Shown here in pieces: positions 9,217 to 16,834 of a stretch of 55,954 bases of DNA. The stretch is from contig CAMJKP010000017.1 of assembly GCA_946406435.1 (NCBI GenBank), positions 1 through 55,954 on the forward strand, written 5' to 3'. Source of the DNA: an uncultured Prevotellaceae bacterium (GTDB lineage: Bacteria; Bacteroidota; Bacteroidia; Bacteroidales; Bacteroidaceae). How positions within the stretch are numbered: position 1 is the first letter of the stretch; every line of letters starts with the position of its first letter. The notes under the pieces were generated by a model. That model ran no database searches. It saw nothing but the letters and a program-made list of their open reading frames with translations, and was not told the DNA's origin. A program made the translations under genes and the position numbers.

Positions 9217-11421
9217 TTAGTTCAATATCAATTCTATCTTCTGACCACGCTTGAAAGGCTTACCATGAGCAAGGCTCTGTTGCATAACCCGACCTCTGCC
9301 CCTGATAGTCACCTTCATTCCACGACTCTCAAGTAAATAAACGGCATCACGAGCACCCATACCTATTACGTCTGGCATCTGGTTCTTAGGAGTTGCCGCC
9401 ACTTTTTCAAGTTTCACTTCCTTATCATTGCTCTTTGCTGAGCCCCAGACAGGATTGCCTGTTACATAACTGCCATTCCATCCTCCGTTAGTCTTCATAC
9501 CGAGCTTTGAGAGAACATAGTCAGCAGCAAGGATATTACCTCTCTTTACATCTGGGACGAAGCGTGAAAGCTCATCCTTTGCAGCCTTACTTGGGTATCG
9601 GATGTTCTTTGCCATAATGCCCTCGGCAATATCGTGGAACACCTGACCACTCATCAAACCACCAGATGCAGGTAATCCTGACTTCTGAATACATACTATA
9701 CAACTATACTTTGGCTTCTCTGAAGGGAAGTATCCGCAGAAACTAAGCAGATAATCCACAGTACCGCTCTTGTAACTACCATTATGAGCCTTTTGAGCTG
9801 TACCAGTCTTACCAGATACATCGAAAGCCCTTGAACCTGCAGTCTTACCCAAACCTACGTGCACCACCTTGAACAGAATGTCCTGTATTATGCCTAATGC
9901 TGCATTGCTGCATATATGCTCTTTGATAACCTCCACAGGATATTCCCTTACCACCTCTCCGTCTTTCTCCACACGAGTGACGAAACGAGGCTTAACCATC
10001 TTACCGCCATTGGCAATGGCATTATAGAAGGTAAGGGTTGAGATAGGTGGCACCTGAGTCTCATAACCGATACTCATCCAAGGAAGAGCCGTCTTACTCC
10101 AGTTTGACCAGTATTTGCCAGTCTTATCCCTCTTAGGGAAACGGATTCTCGGTGCGCTATATTCTGGGAAAGGCAACTTCAAGTCGGTAGCCAAACCAAG
10201 ACGATGAATGCCTGCAACGAACTTTTCTGGGTTCTTACCATAGAACTTGTCTATCAAAACGCTGACACCGATGTTTGAACTAACCTGAAGGATACGTGAT
10301 ACATTAATTACTCCATATCCTCCGTTATGCCAGTTGTGGTCGCGCATCTTGGCTCCGTGCATCTCCATTATACCATAGCCAGTATCCACCTTACAGTTGG
10401 CTGTATCTGGTATAAAGCCATCCTCAAGGGCGGTAAGAATACTTGCTGTCTTGAACACAGAACCCGGCTCAAGCAAGTCTGCAATAGCGTGGTTACGACC
10501 TTCGTAATAGTTGCCAAGAGAATCACGGTCGAGGTTTACCATTGCCTTGATATCACCCGTAGCTACTTCCATTACGATAGCCACACCTGTATAGGCATGA
10601 TCCTTGATAAGTTCCTTTTTCAAAGAACGCTCTGCGAGGTCCTGAATGCTAACGTCAATAGTCGTGACAATATCCTCACCATCAACGGCAGCTGTATCGC
10701 TTATATTGATAAACTTATTCAGCACCTTACGTCTGTGCTTGATACCTGGAGTTCCTGCAAGTACGGTATCGTAGGCAAGTTCCAGACCTGCATAAGCCTT
10801 ACCTGTCTCCTTGTAGGCAGAACCTACTATTGATGCAGCCATAGGACCGTAAGGGCGGTTTCTCACCATGAACTTCTGAGCATAGAATCCGCTCAATCCC
10901 TGACGGAGCTTGAAGATAGGCAGTTTCTTTACCTCCGTATATTTCATGTACGGAATACGCTGTTTCCATACTGGCCATGCCCTATGATGCTTGCCCGTAG
11001 TGGCTGACTTCCACGCATAACCGTCCTCTAAGTTCTGAAGGAATTCTTCTGCTGAACGTGAAGGGAAGAGCTTATGAAGTCCTTTGCAAAGTTCCCTAAG
11101 TTCCTTTGTCGGCTTACCCTGGGCATCATGCCAAAGCGTATCACACTTGGATTCACGTATAGCCTCGAAATCCATGTAGATACGATATTCAGGAAGGTTA
11201 CAAGCCAACTGCTGACCACCAGCACTCAAGATATTACCTCTTGTCGGCTCAATGATAACACTATCCTTCTTCACCTGAGCTGCCACAGCAAGCCAGTATG
11301 ATCTCTCGGCTGTCATGACATAGAACGCACGTCCCAATACTGCAACGGCAACGAACATCATCACTACTGCAATGAGGGAATAGCGTGTCATTGACTTTCT
11401 ATTGTCAAACTGCTGTTTCAT
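9217..11421 (-). CDS. ftsI: FtsI-type class B penicillin-binding protein with a C-terminal PASTA domain
   Basis: This is the septal transpeptidase that crosslinks peptidoglycan made by FtsW. The 734-residue protein has one N-terminal membrane anchor (about residues 14-34), a dimerisation/pedestal domain and the transpeptidase domain. The active-site motifs are visible: SVFK near 318-321, SSN near 380-382 and KTGTA near 534-538. A PASTA domain ends the protein (about 668-734, beginning MPDVIGMGARDA). The stop abuts the end of the murE leader and the start abuts the FtsL-like gene with no gap. Confidence 0.95.
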   Translation of the reverse strand: MKQQFDNRKSMTRYSLIAVVMMFVAVAVLGRAFYVMTAERSYWLAVAAQVKKDSVIIEPTRGNILSAGGQQLACNLPEYRIYMDFEAIRESKCDTLWHDAQGKPTKELRELCKGLHKLFPSRSAEEFLQNLEDGYAWKSATTGKHHRAWPVWKQRIPYMKYTEVKKLPIFKLRQGLSGFYAQKFMVRNRPYGPMAASIVGSAYKETGKAYAGLELAYDTVLAGTPGIKHRRKVLNKFINISDTAAVDGEDIVTTIDVSIQDLAERSLKKELIKDHAYTGVAIVMEVATGDIKAMVNLDRDSLGNYYEGRNHAIADLLEPGSVFKTASILTALEDGFIPDTANCKVDTGYGIMEMHGAKMRDHNWHNGGYGVINVSRILQVSSNIGVSVLIDKFYGKNPEKFVAGIHRLGLATDLKLPFPEYSAPRIRFPKRDKTGKYWSNWSKTALPWMSIGYETQVPPISTLTFYNAIANGGKMVKPRFVTRVEKDGEVVREYPVEVIKEHICSNAALGIIQDILFKVVHVGLGKTAGSRAFDVSGKTGTAQKAHNGSYKSGTVDYLLSFCGYFPSEKPKYSCIVCIQKSGLPASGGLMSGQVFHDIAEGIMAKNIRYPSKAAKDELSRFVPDVKRGNILAADYVLSKLGMKTNGGWNGSYVTGNPVWGSAKSNDKEVKLEKVAATPKNQMPDVIGMGARDAVYLLESRGMKVTIRGRGRVMQQSLAHGKPFKRGQKIELILN

Positions 11422-11955
11422 TTACTCAGGCACGTTAATTTTATATGGTGGATCCTTTGGAATCTGCAAGGTACTATCGCCTTGCTGTTCCAACATATCC
11501 ATAATGTTACTTTCTCTACTTTTCTCCGTCAAGAAACTTGTCACAACGGTGGCTTTATATCTGATAGCCGTTAGATCTTGCTCCATACGGTCTATCTCCA
11601 CCATCTTCTGCTGACATTGGTAACGGCATGTTATATATATAATAAGGAAAAGAGTGATGAGCAGCACCAGTTTTATCTGACTCTGTATGACATGTGCCAG
11701 AATTGCACCTCCAAGAGTACGGCTCAAAGAGAAGCTTGATGGCGGCTGGGTCTCTGACTCATGTGCCTCCTGATGCATGATATCCTCAAGGGTCTTGGCA
11801 GTAGGGTCATGCCCTTCTGCTGTTTCCTGAGCGTTCTCGGCAAGATCCTTGTCAATCTTCTCCTCTTCAGAAGCAGACGCAAGATTTTCCTGCACCGCAG
11901 ATTCCTCTGCCGGCGTAGGAGCAATAGTGAGTTTTATGTCCTTGTCGTCTTGCAT
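11422..11955 (-). CDS. ftsL: FtsL-like divisome protein
   Basis: A 177-residue bitopic protein lies in the ftsL position between rsmH and ftsI. It has a long acidic cytoplasmic N-terminus (about 1-85), one membrane segment at about 93-109, and a periplasmic helical tail of about 65 residues containing a short coiled-coil-prone stretch. This is the layout of the Bacteroidota FtsL-like family, which shares topology but little sequence with E. coli FtsL. It probably partners with FtsQ and a FtsB-like protein to activate FtsWI. Identification rests on topology and synteny. Confidence 0.8.
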   Translation of the reverse strand: MQDDKDIKLTIAPTPAEESAVQENLASASEEEKIDKDLAENAQETAEGHDPTAKTLEDIMHQEAHESETQPPSSFSLSRTLGGAILAHVIQSQIKLVLLITLFLIIYITCRYQCQQKMVEIDRMEQDLTAIRYKATVVTSFLTEKSRESNIMDMLEQQGDSTLQIPKDPPYKINVPE

Positions 11956-11961
11956 CGTTAT

Positions 11962-12876
11962 TTATTCCTTTTGGTTGTCTATCTTTTCAGCTATCCTCAA
12001 CTTGGCACTTCTTGAGCGAGGGTTTTCCCTCTGCTCATCATCATTAGGCACGATGACCTTGTTGTTTACAGCCTTATACGGAGTACTTACTCTTCCAAAG
12101 AAGTCCTCGTTGCGCTTGCCCTCTGCGTTGCCTGTCTTGATGATGTTCTTTACAATCCTGTCCTCAAGACTATGATAGGTTATCACCGACAATCTGCCAC
12201 CTTCTCCAAGCCACTCGGTAGCGGCATATAGCATCTCGCGCAGAGCGTCCATCTCGTGGTTTACCTCAATACGTAGTGCCTGGAAGAGCTTTGCCATATC
12301 CTTCTTTTCACGCTCACGCTTGAAGAAAGGCTCTACTGCCTTAAGAAAATCCTGAGTAGTCTCTATCTTTTCCTGCTGACGATATTTCACCAGAGCAGAG
12401 GCAATCTTTCGTGAGTTCTTCATCTCTCCGTAGAGATAGAAGATATCAGCCAACCGATCCTCATCGTAGGTGTTCACGATATCAGCGGCAGTCATTCCGG
12501 CACGCTTGTTCATTCTCATATCGAGAGGGGCGTCAAAGCGGAAGGAGAAACCTCGTGTCTCATCGTCAAAGTGATGTGAAGATACTCCAAGGTCGGCAAG
12601 CAGACCGTCAATATGATCTACGCCATAGTATCTCATCCAGTTGTTCAGGTATCTGAAATTACTTCTCACGAATGTGAAGTTCTCAGGAGCCTCCCCTATA
12701 TTCTGCTCGGCATCCGCATCCTGATCGAAACTGAAGAGCCGTCCTGTACCATTCAGTCTGCGTAGTATCTCACGGCTATGGCCACCTCCTCCAAAAGTCA
12801 CATCTACGTAGATGCCACCCGGACGGATGTCCAAACCGTCAATACTCTCGTTGAGCAAAACTGGTATATGATACAT
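11962..12876 (-). CDS. rsmH: 16S rRNA (cytosine(1402)-N(4))-methyltransferase
   Basis: RsmH (MraW) methylates N4 of C1402 in the 16S rRNA decoding centre using SAM. The 304-residue protein begins with the typical YHIPVLLNESIDGL stretch, followed by the SAM-binding VDVTFGGGGHS motif at about residues 24-34. The family-typical LADLGVSSHHFD motif is near 94-105 and VITYHSLEDRIVK near 235-247. It is the second gene of the dcw cluster, about 100 bases after mraZ. Confidence 0.97.
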   Translation of the reverse strand: MYHIPVLLNESIDGLDIRPGGIYVDVTFGGGGHSREILRRLNGTGRLFSFDQDADAEQNIGEAPENFTFVRSNFRYLNNWMRYYGVDHIDGLLADLGVSSHHFDDETRGFSFRFDAPLDMRMNKRAGMTAADIVNTYDEDRLADIFYLYGEMKNSRKIASALVKYRQQEKIETTQDFLKAVEPFFKREREKKDMAKLFQALRIEVNHEMDALREMLYAATEWLGEGGRLSVITYHSLEDRIVKNIIKTGNAEGKRNEDFFGRVSTPYKAVNNKVIVPNDDEQRENPRSRSAKLRIAEKIDNQKE

Positions 12877-12970
12877 TTCTGAAAATTACAAGTTATTAAT
12901 CACAAATCACCAAGTTACTTAGTTGCAAGTGAAAATCCTTAGTTGCAAATCGTTGAGCTTTTATTACTAT

Positions 12971-13030
12971 CCCCTTTACGGGGAAAGGGTGTCCGAAGGA
13001 CGGGAAAGGGGTTGTGTGGAAAGGGGTTCC
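12971..13030. repeat. G/C-rich intergenic repeat reaching into mraZ
   Basis: The stretch contains CCCCTTTACGGGG, GTCCGAAGGAC and several AAAGGGG runs, giving nested short hairpins. It resembles the copy at 16751-16834, which also begins with CCCCT-ACGGGGAA and ends GGAAAGGGG. It overlaps the last codons of mraZ and may also act as a weak attenuating structure before rsmH. Confidence 0.6.
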
Positions 13031-13467
13031 TCCATCAATTCCTCCAGAGCCTTGCCGAAGTCCTCAGCATCCATAAACGGTTTGCTATCCTTACCGCCAG
13101 CCCATATCTCGATGGTATCACCCACACCAAGGAAGCGAACCTCCTGCGTGATGCCCACCAACAGCTGATAGCGTCGAGGTATCAACATTCTACCGCTCGC
13201 ATCAAGATTCACCAACTCAACATCCGACACAAACTGACGGTATATCTGCTGATGCTGCTTGTTCCAGCGATTGAGCTTTGAGCGAAGCATATCCACCTGC
13301 TCATTCCATACGCTTTCTGGATATAGCACGAGACAATCTTGGAAAACATCCTTGCGCATGACAATCTGGTCCTCGCCAGATGCCTGGAGCACCTTGCGGA
13401 AACCTGCAGGAAGGAACACTCGTCCCTTACTGTCTGCCTTTGCCTCTATGTTGCCTAAGAATCTCAT
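12976..13467 (-). CDS. mraZ: MraZ transcriptional regulator
   Basis: MraZ is an AbrB-fold DNA-binding protein that regulates its own dcw operon. The 163-residue protein has two SpoVT/AbrB-like repeats, seen at KGRVFLPAGFRKVL (about residues 14-27) and SGRMLIPRRYQLLV (about 91-104). The start is the ATG at 13467, opening MRFLGNIEAKAD. The last 17 codons (13030-12979) are written by a G/C-rich intergenic repeat, so the tail EPLSTQPLSRPSDTLSP is not conserved MraZ sequence. Three operator-like boxes lie upstream. Confidence 0.95.
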   Translation of the reverse strand: MRFLGNIEAKADSKGRVFLPAGFRKVLQASGEDQIVMRKDVFQDCLVLYPESVWNEQVDMLRSKLNRWNKQHQQIYRQFVSDVELVNLDASGRMLIPRRYQLLVGITQEVRFLGVGDTIEIWAGGKDSKPFMDAEDFGKALEELMEEPLSTQPLSRPSDTLSP

Positions 13468-13516
13468 TTATAGCTATATAATCACGCGCATGTTAATTTA
13501 TATTATAATTTGCGTT

Positions 13517-13524
13517 CAAAATTA
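13517..13524 (-). promoter_or_regulatory. -7 element of the mraZ/dcw promoter
   Basis: On the minus strand the sequence is TAATTTTG, matching the Bacteroidota -7 consensus TAnnTTTG, about 50 bases before the mraZ ATG. No TTTG -33 box lies 19-21 bases upstream; that space is occupied by the AAAGTGG boxes. Confidence 0.65.
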
Positions 13525-13535
13525 CACAATTTTCC

Positions 13536-13562
13536 CCACTTTCCACCACTTTTCTCCACTTT
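13536..13562 (-). promoter_or_regulatory. Candidate MraZ operator, three AAAGTGG boxes
   Basis: On the minus strand three identical heptamers AAAGTGG lie at 13556-13562, 13546-13552 and 13536-13542, each separated by three bases (10-bp period, one helical turn). They end 11 bases before the -7 element and cover the -33 region. Published MraZ sites are three or four direct repeats of the type AAAGTG[T/G]-N3 in Mollicutes and TGGG-containing 10-bp repeats in E. coli, so the match in sequence and period is strong. Confidence 0.8.
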
Positions 13563-13639
13563 TTTTTCGATTTTTATATTTTTTTTATTTTCGGGCACGA
13601 AAAGTCTTAGTGAACTGATGTTGGAAACCACGCTTTTTC

Positions 13640-13755
13640 TTCGCTTTTCCTCCGATGTTTCTCCATCACTGCTCCATCGCTGGTCCATCGCTGCTCCATC
13701 GAATCGATGGACTTGATATGGCGTTGATATGGAGTAACGATGGAGTATCTTCCTT
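13640..13755. repeat. CTCCATCGCTG repeat cluster with inverted copies
   Basis: Between the divergent mraZ and LRR promoters lie three near copies of CTCCATCGCTG followed by inverted units such as GATGGAGTA. A perfect palindrome CCATCGAATCGATGG occupies 13696-13710. No coding frame is evident here. Confidence 0.6.
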
Positions 13756-13826
13756 GGAAGAGCGGAAAGAAAGCAGAAAAGCAGTAAAGAAAATTTGATA
13801 GTGCTCTGAAATAATTTGGGAAAAAT

Positions 13827-13857
13827 TTTGTGAAATAAAAAAGATTGTGTATTTTTG
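13827..13857 (+). promoter_or_regulatory. Promoter of the BspA-like gene
   Basis: TTTG at 13827-13830, a 19-base spacer, then TATTTTTG at 13850-13857: a full Bacteroidota sigma-ABfr promoter. Transcription should start near 13863, about 30 bases before the ATG at 13894. Confidence 0.75.
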
Positions 13858-13893
13858 TGCCCGAAAAACTTAAAACTTTAAAAATTCAAGAAA

Positions 13894-14868
13894 ATGAAGA
13901 CATTCTACAACCGTATTTTCATGCTTACAATGGCAATAATGATGTCATTGTCATCATTTGCAGTTCATATTTATAACCAAACAGTCGAGATTGGTGGTAT
14001 CTACTACTCTATTTATTTGGATGAAAATACACCCCCATATGCATGGACAACATCCCATGATTATATTGAATATTCTGGTGAAATAACCATTCCAGCTTCA
14101 ATTACTTGTGAGGTTGACTATACATGGTCTGGTGATGATAAGTACCAATATAGCGACGTTGCATTCCCTGTGATGTATATTAAGTGGGGAACTTTTAGAA
14201 ATTGTAAGAATGTCAAATCCGTAACCCTTCCCAACTCTGTGATAGAAATCGACAGAGGGAGTTTTGAGAATTGTGGACTTTCCTCTGTTACAATACCTTG
14301 CACAGCGGTGGGAGATGGTCCTGGGATGTTTGAGGGAATTCTTCCTGGAGCATTTAAGGGGTGTACCAACCTTACTTCAGTAACCAATTTGTCATGTGTT
14401 CCACAAAATATTAATTTTGCTTGGCTTGAAGAGCCTGCATTCGAAGTATATGGTGACCTTCACGTCCTAAAAGGTCGTAAGCAGGCATATCAGGATGCTC
14501 CTATATGGAATAAATTCAACATAATCGACGATGTAGAAATCACACCTACAATGGTGAAGGAAACTATTGATGCAATCGACAATGTTCAAAAGGTTTATGC
14601 AAACGACCCAGCACTTAAGTTATATGCAGTCAAAGCTCTAATTACCAATGCACGTATCGCTTTCGATGCTCTTAACAAGGAACAGCAGGCTCAAGTAAAG
14701 AACATAAATCTTTTGATTGAAGCAGAAGAGACTTATGGGGAGTCTACTACTGGTGTTGCCAATATCAATTCTGACAACGACAAGAAGGACGGGAAGTATC
14801 TTGAGAATGGTAAAATCGTGATTAAAAAGAATGGCAAGAAGTTCAATATCAATGGTTTGAACGAATAA
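13894..14868 (+). CDS. BspA-like leucine-rich repeat surface or secreted protein
   Basis: The 324-residue product has a signal peptide (about 1-23, ending near SFAVH). LRR_5/BspA-like repeats cover about 35-190, recognised by units such as FRNCKNVKSVTLPNSVIEI and AFKGCTNLTSVT, and a helical segment follows to about 280. The C-terminus reads DGKYLENGKIVIKKNGKKF, a short basic tail often seen at the end of Prevotella cell-surface and secreted proteins. The role is probably adhesion or surface binding; the ligand is unknown. It stands alone with its own promoter. Confidence 0.8.
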   Translation: MKTFYNRIFMLTMAIMMSLSSFAVHIYNQTVEIGGIYYSIYLDENTPPYAWTTSHDYIEYSGEITIPASITCEVDYTWSGDDKYQYSDVAFPVMYIKWGTFRNCKNVKSVTLPNSVIEIDRGSFENCGLSSVTIPCTAVGDGPGMFEGILPGAFKGCTNLTSVTNLSCVPQNINFAWLEEPAFEVYGDLHVLKGRKQAYQDAPIWNKFNIIDDVEITPTMVKETIDAIDNVQKVYANDPALKLYAVKALITNARIAFDALNKEQQAQVKNINLLIEAEETYGESTTGVANINSDNDKKDGKYLENGKIVIKKNGKKFNINGLNE

Positions 14869-14886
14869 ATATCCTGTCTTTTTTAT

Positions 14887-15006
14887 AACGCAAAGACGCT
14901 AAGTCGCTGAGTTTTTTCGGACACAGAAAAATTCCAAAGAATATTTCGTTTATTCTGTGATTTCCGTGTTCAAAATTAATCTCTGCGCCTTAGCGTCTTT
15001 GCGTTT
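14887..15006. repeat. 120-bp inverted-repeat element after the BspA-like gene
   Basis: Arms of about 25 bases pair: AACGCAAAGACGCTAAG near 14887-14903 against CTTAGCGTCTTTGCGTT near 14989-15005. The inner part has weaker pairing (CGGACACAGAA against a GTGTTC stretch). It could serve as a terminator for the upstream gene. The compact form with long terminal inverted repeats is MITE-like, but no target duplication was identified. Confidence 0.65.
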
Positions 15007-15065
15007 GTTTTATGTTTTGCTTAGAAGAACTTTGAGGGGGGTAATGTCAAAAAATGTTAGGATAT

Positions 15066-15096
15066 TTTGTTTTCTGCAAGTAATTTCGTAATTTTG
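15066..15096 (+). promoter_or_regulatory. Promoter of the GH3-family gene
   Basis: TTTG at 15066-15069, a 19-base spacer and TAATTTTG at 15089-15096 form a consensus Bacteroidota promoter, about 27 bases before the ATG at 15124. Confidence 0.8.
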
Positions 15097-15123
15097 CAAG
15101 ATTAATTAGCAAGCAAGGTAAAA

Positions 15124-16632
15124 ATGAGCATAACATCCATAGCAAGACTTTACTTTCTCAAGAGACAGAAAGAGCTTGGGCGCCACATGAATGAGGGTGC
15201 CCAGATGCAGAATGATGTCCTTATGAGTCTGCTTCGTCGGGCAAGCGATACGGAATACGGAAGAAACCATATCTTCAACATGACAAGGTCGTATGAGGAT
15301 TTCGCCCATAATGTGCCTGTCAATACCTACGAGGAACTTAAAGGCGACATCGACCGTATGCGTCATGGCGAGAAGGATGTCCTTTGGCCTGGACAAGTAA
15401 AGTGGTATGCCAAATCATCTGGTACTACTAATGACAAGTCGAAGTTCATACCAGTTAGTCCCGAGGGATTGAAACACATTCATTATCAGGGAGGTAATGA
15501 TGCTGTGGCTATGTATCTCCAAAATAATCCGAAGAGCCGTTTGTTCGATGGTCGCTCACTCATTCTTGGAGGCTCTCATTCACCAAACTATAACGTGGCA
15601 GGTTCTCTTGTAGGCGACCTTAGCGCTATCCTTATCGAGAATATCAACCCACTTGTGAATCTTGTGCGTGTACCAGACAAGAAGACGGCTTTGATATCCG
15701 ATTTCGAGGTTAAGCGTGACCGTATCGCTCATCTGTGTCTTGACAAGAATGTGACTAATATCTCAGGTGTTCCTTCGTGGATGATGTCGGTCTTAATGCG
15801 TGTTATGGAACTGTCAGGAAAAAAGCATCTTGAGGAGGTATGGCCTAATCTTGAGGTATTCTTCCACGGAGGTATTGCCTTTACACCATATCGCAGTCAG
15901 TATGAGCAACTTATCACGTCTCCTAAGATGCATTACATGGAGACTTATAATGCCTCTGAGGGATTCTTCGGACTTCAGAATGATCCTAACGACAAGTCTA
16001 TGCTCCTCATGCTCGACTATGATGTCTTCTATGAGTTCTTGCCAATGGATGAGTTTGGAAAGGAGAACCCTAACATTGTACCGCTTGAAGGCGTTGAAAC
16101 CAGCAAAAACTACGCTATGCTCATAAGTACGAGTTGCGGTCTTTGGCGATATATGATAGGCGACACCGTAATCTTCACATCAAAGAATCCTTATAAGTTC
16201 TATATCTCTGGTCGCACAAAGCACTTTATAAATGCCTTTGGTGAGGAGCTTATTGTGGATAATGCGGAGAAAGGCTTGAAGTTCGCTTGTCAGAAATGTA
16301 ATGCTCAGGTACTAGAATATACTGCCGCTCCAGTATTCAGAACCGAGGGGGTAGTTCCTCACCATCAATGGGTTATCGAGTTCTCAAAAGAACCAGAGGA
16401 CTTGGATGAGTTTGCCGATGCTCTCGACTCTAAGCTTCAGGAACTCAATTCTGACTATGAAGCAAAGCGTTACAAGGACATCAACATGGTTTGTCTGAAA
16501 ATTGTCAAGGCTCGTCAAGGACTCTTTGAAGAGTGGATGAAGAGTCGTGGAAAACTCGGTGGTCAGAATAAGGTTCCAAGACTCTCAAATTCAAGGGAAT
16601 ATGTAGAGTCGTTGATTGAGATGAATAAGTAA
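15124..16632 (+). CDS. GH3 auxin-responsive promoter family protein (acyl-adenylate ligase fold)
   Basis: The 502-residue protein matches the GH3 family, whose plant members join amino acids to acyl hormones through an adenylate. The ATP-binding stretch KSSGTTNDKSKFIPVS (about residues 98-113), FHGGIAFTPYRSQYEQL near 247-263 and YMETYNASEGFFGLQ near 272-286 are GH3/ANL signatures. A C-terminal ISGRTKHFINAFGEE motif is near 362-376. Length is normal. The bacterial substrate is unknown. It is preceded by its own promoter and followed by a G/C hairpin at 16647-16662. Confidence 0.88.
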   Translation: MSITSIARLYFLKRQKELGRHMNEGAQMQNDVLMSLLRRASDTEYGRNHIFNMTRSYEDFAHNVPVNTYEELKGDIDRMRHGEKDVLWPGQVKWYAKSSGTTNDKSKFIPVSPEGLKHIHYQGGNDAVAMYLQNNPKSRLFDGRSLILGGSHSPNYNVAGSLVGDLSAILIENINPLVNLVRVPDKKTALISDFEVKRDRIAHLCLDKNVTNISGVPSWMMSVLMRVMELSGKKHLEEVWPNLEVFFHGGIAFTPYRSQYEQLITSPKMHYMETYNASEGFFGLQNDPNDKSMLLMLDYDVFYEFLPMDEFGKENPNIVPLEGVETSKNYAMLISTSCGLWRYMIGDTVIFTSKNPYKFYISGRTKHFINAFGEELIVDNAEKGLKFACQKCNAQVLEYTAAPVFRTEGVVPHHQWVIEFSKEPEDLDEFADALDSKLQELNSDYEAKRYKDINMVCLKIVKARQGLFEEWMKSRGKLGGQNKVPRLSNSREYVESLIEMNK

Positions 16633-16646
16633 CGGCCCCCCTCCGC

Positions 16647-16662
16647 CTCCCCCGAGGGGGAG
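16647..16662 (+). terminator. Hairpin after the GH3 gene
   Basis: CTCCCCC pairs with GGGGGAG over a two-base loop, followed by AGGTTTTA. It lies 15 bases after the stop codon. The T-run is short, so termination strength is uncertain, and the stretch also resembles the G/C-rich intergenic repeat family of this genome. Confidence 0.5.
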
Positions 16663-16750
16663 AGGTTTTAGATAGTATTTCTAATCAAAGGGGGTTCAAA
16701 TAATAAATGAAAATATAATTGAATGCTTTTTAGCGATAAATACCATATAA

Positions 16751-16834
16751 TTCCTTGCCCCTCACGGGGAATGTCGAAGAAATCGACGGCTCGAAGAGGA
16801 AAGTCAAAGGATGCCCATAGGGCAGGAAAGGGGC
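16751..16834. repeat. G/C-rich repeat encoding the start of the Big_5 lipoprotein
   Basis: Begins CCCCTCACGGGGAATG, includes GCCCATAGGGC and ends GGAAAGGGG. Edge sequences resemble the repeat at 12971-13030. The repeat supplies the ATG at 16771 and about the first 21 codons of the downstream gene. Confidence 0.5.
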
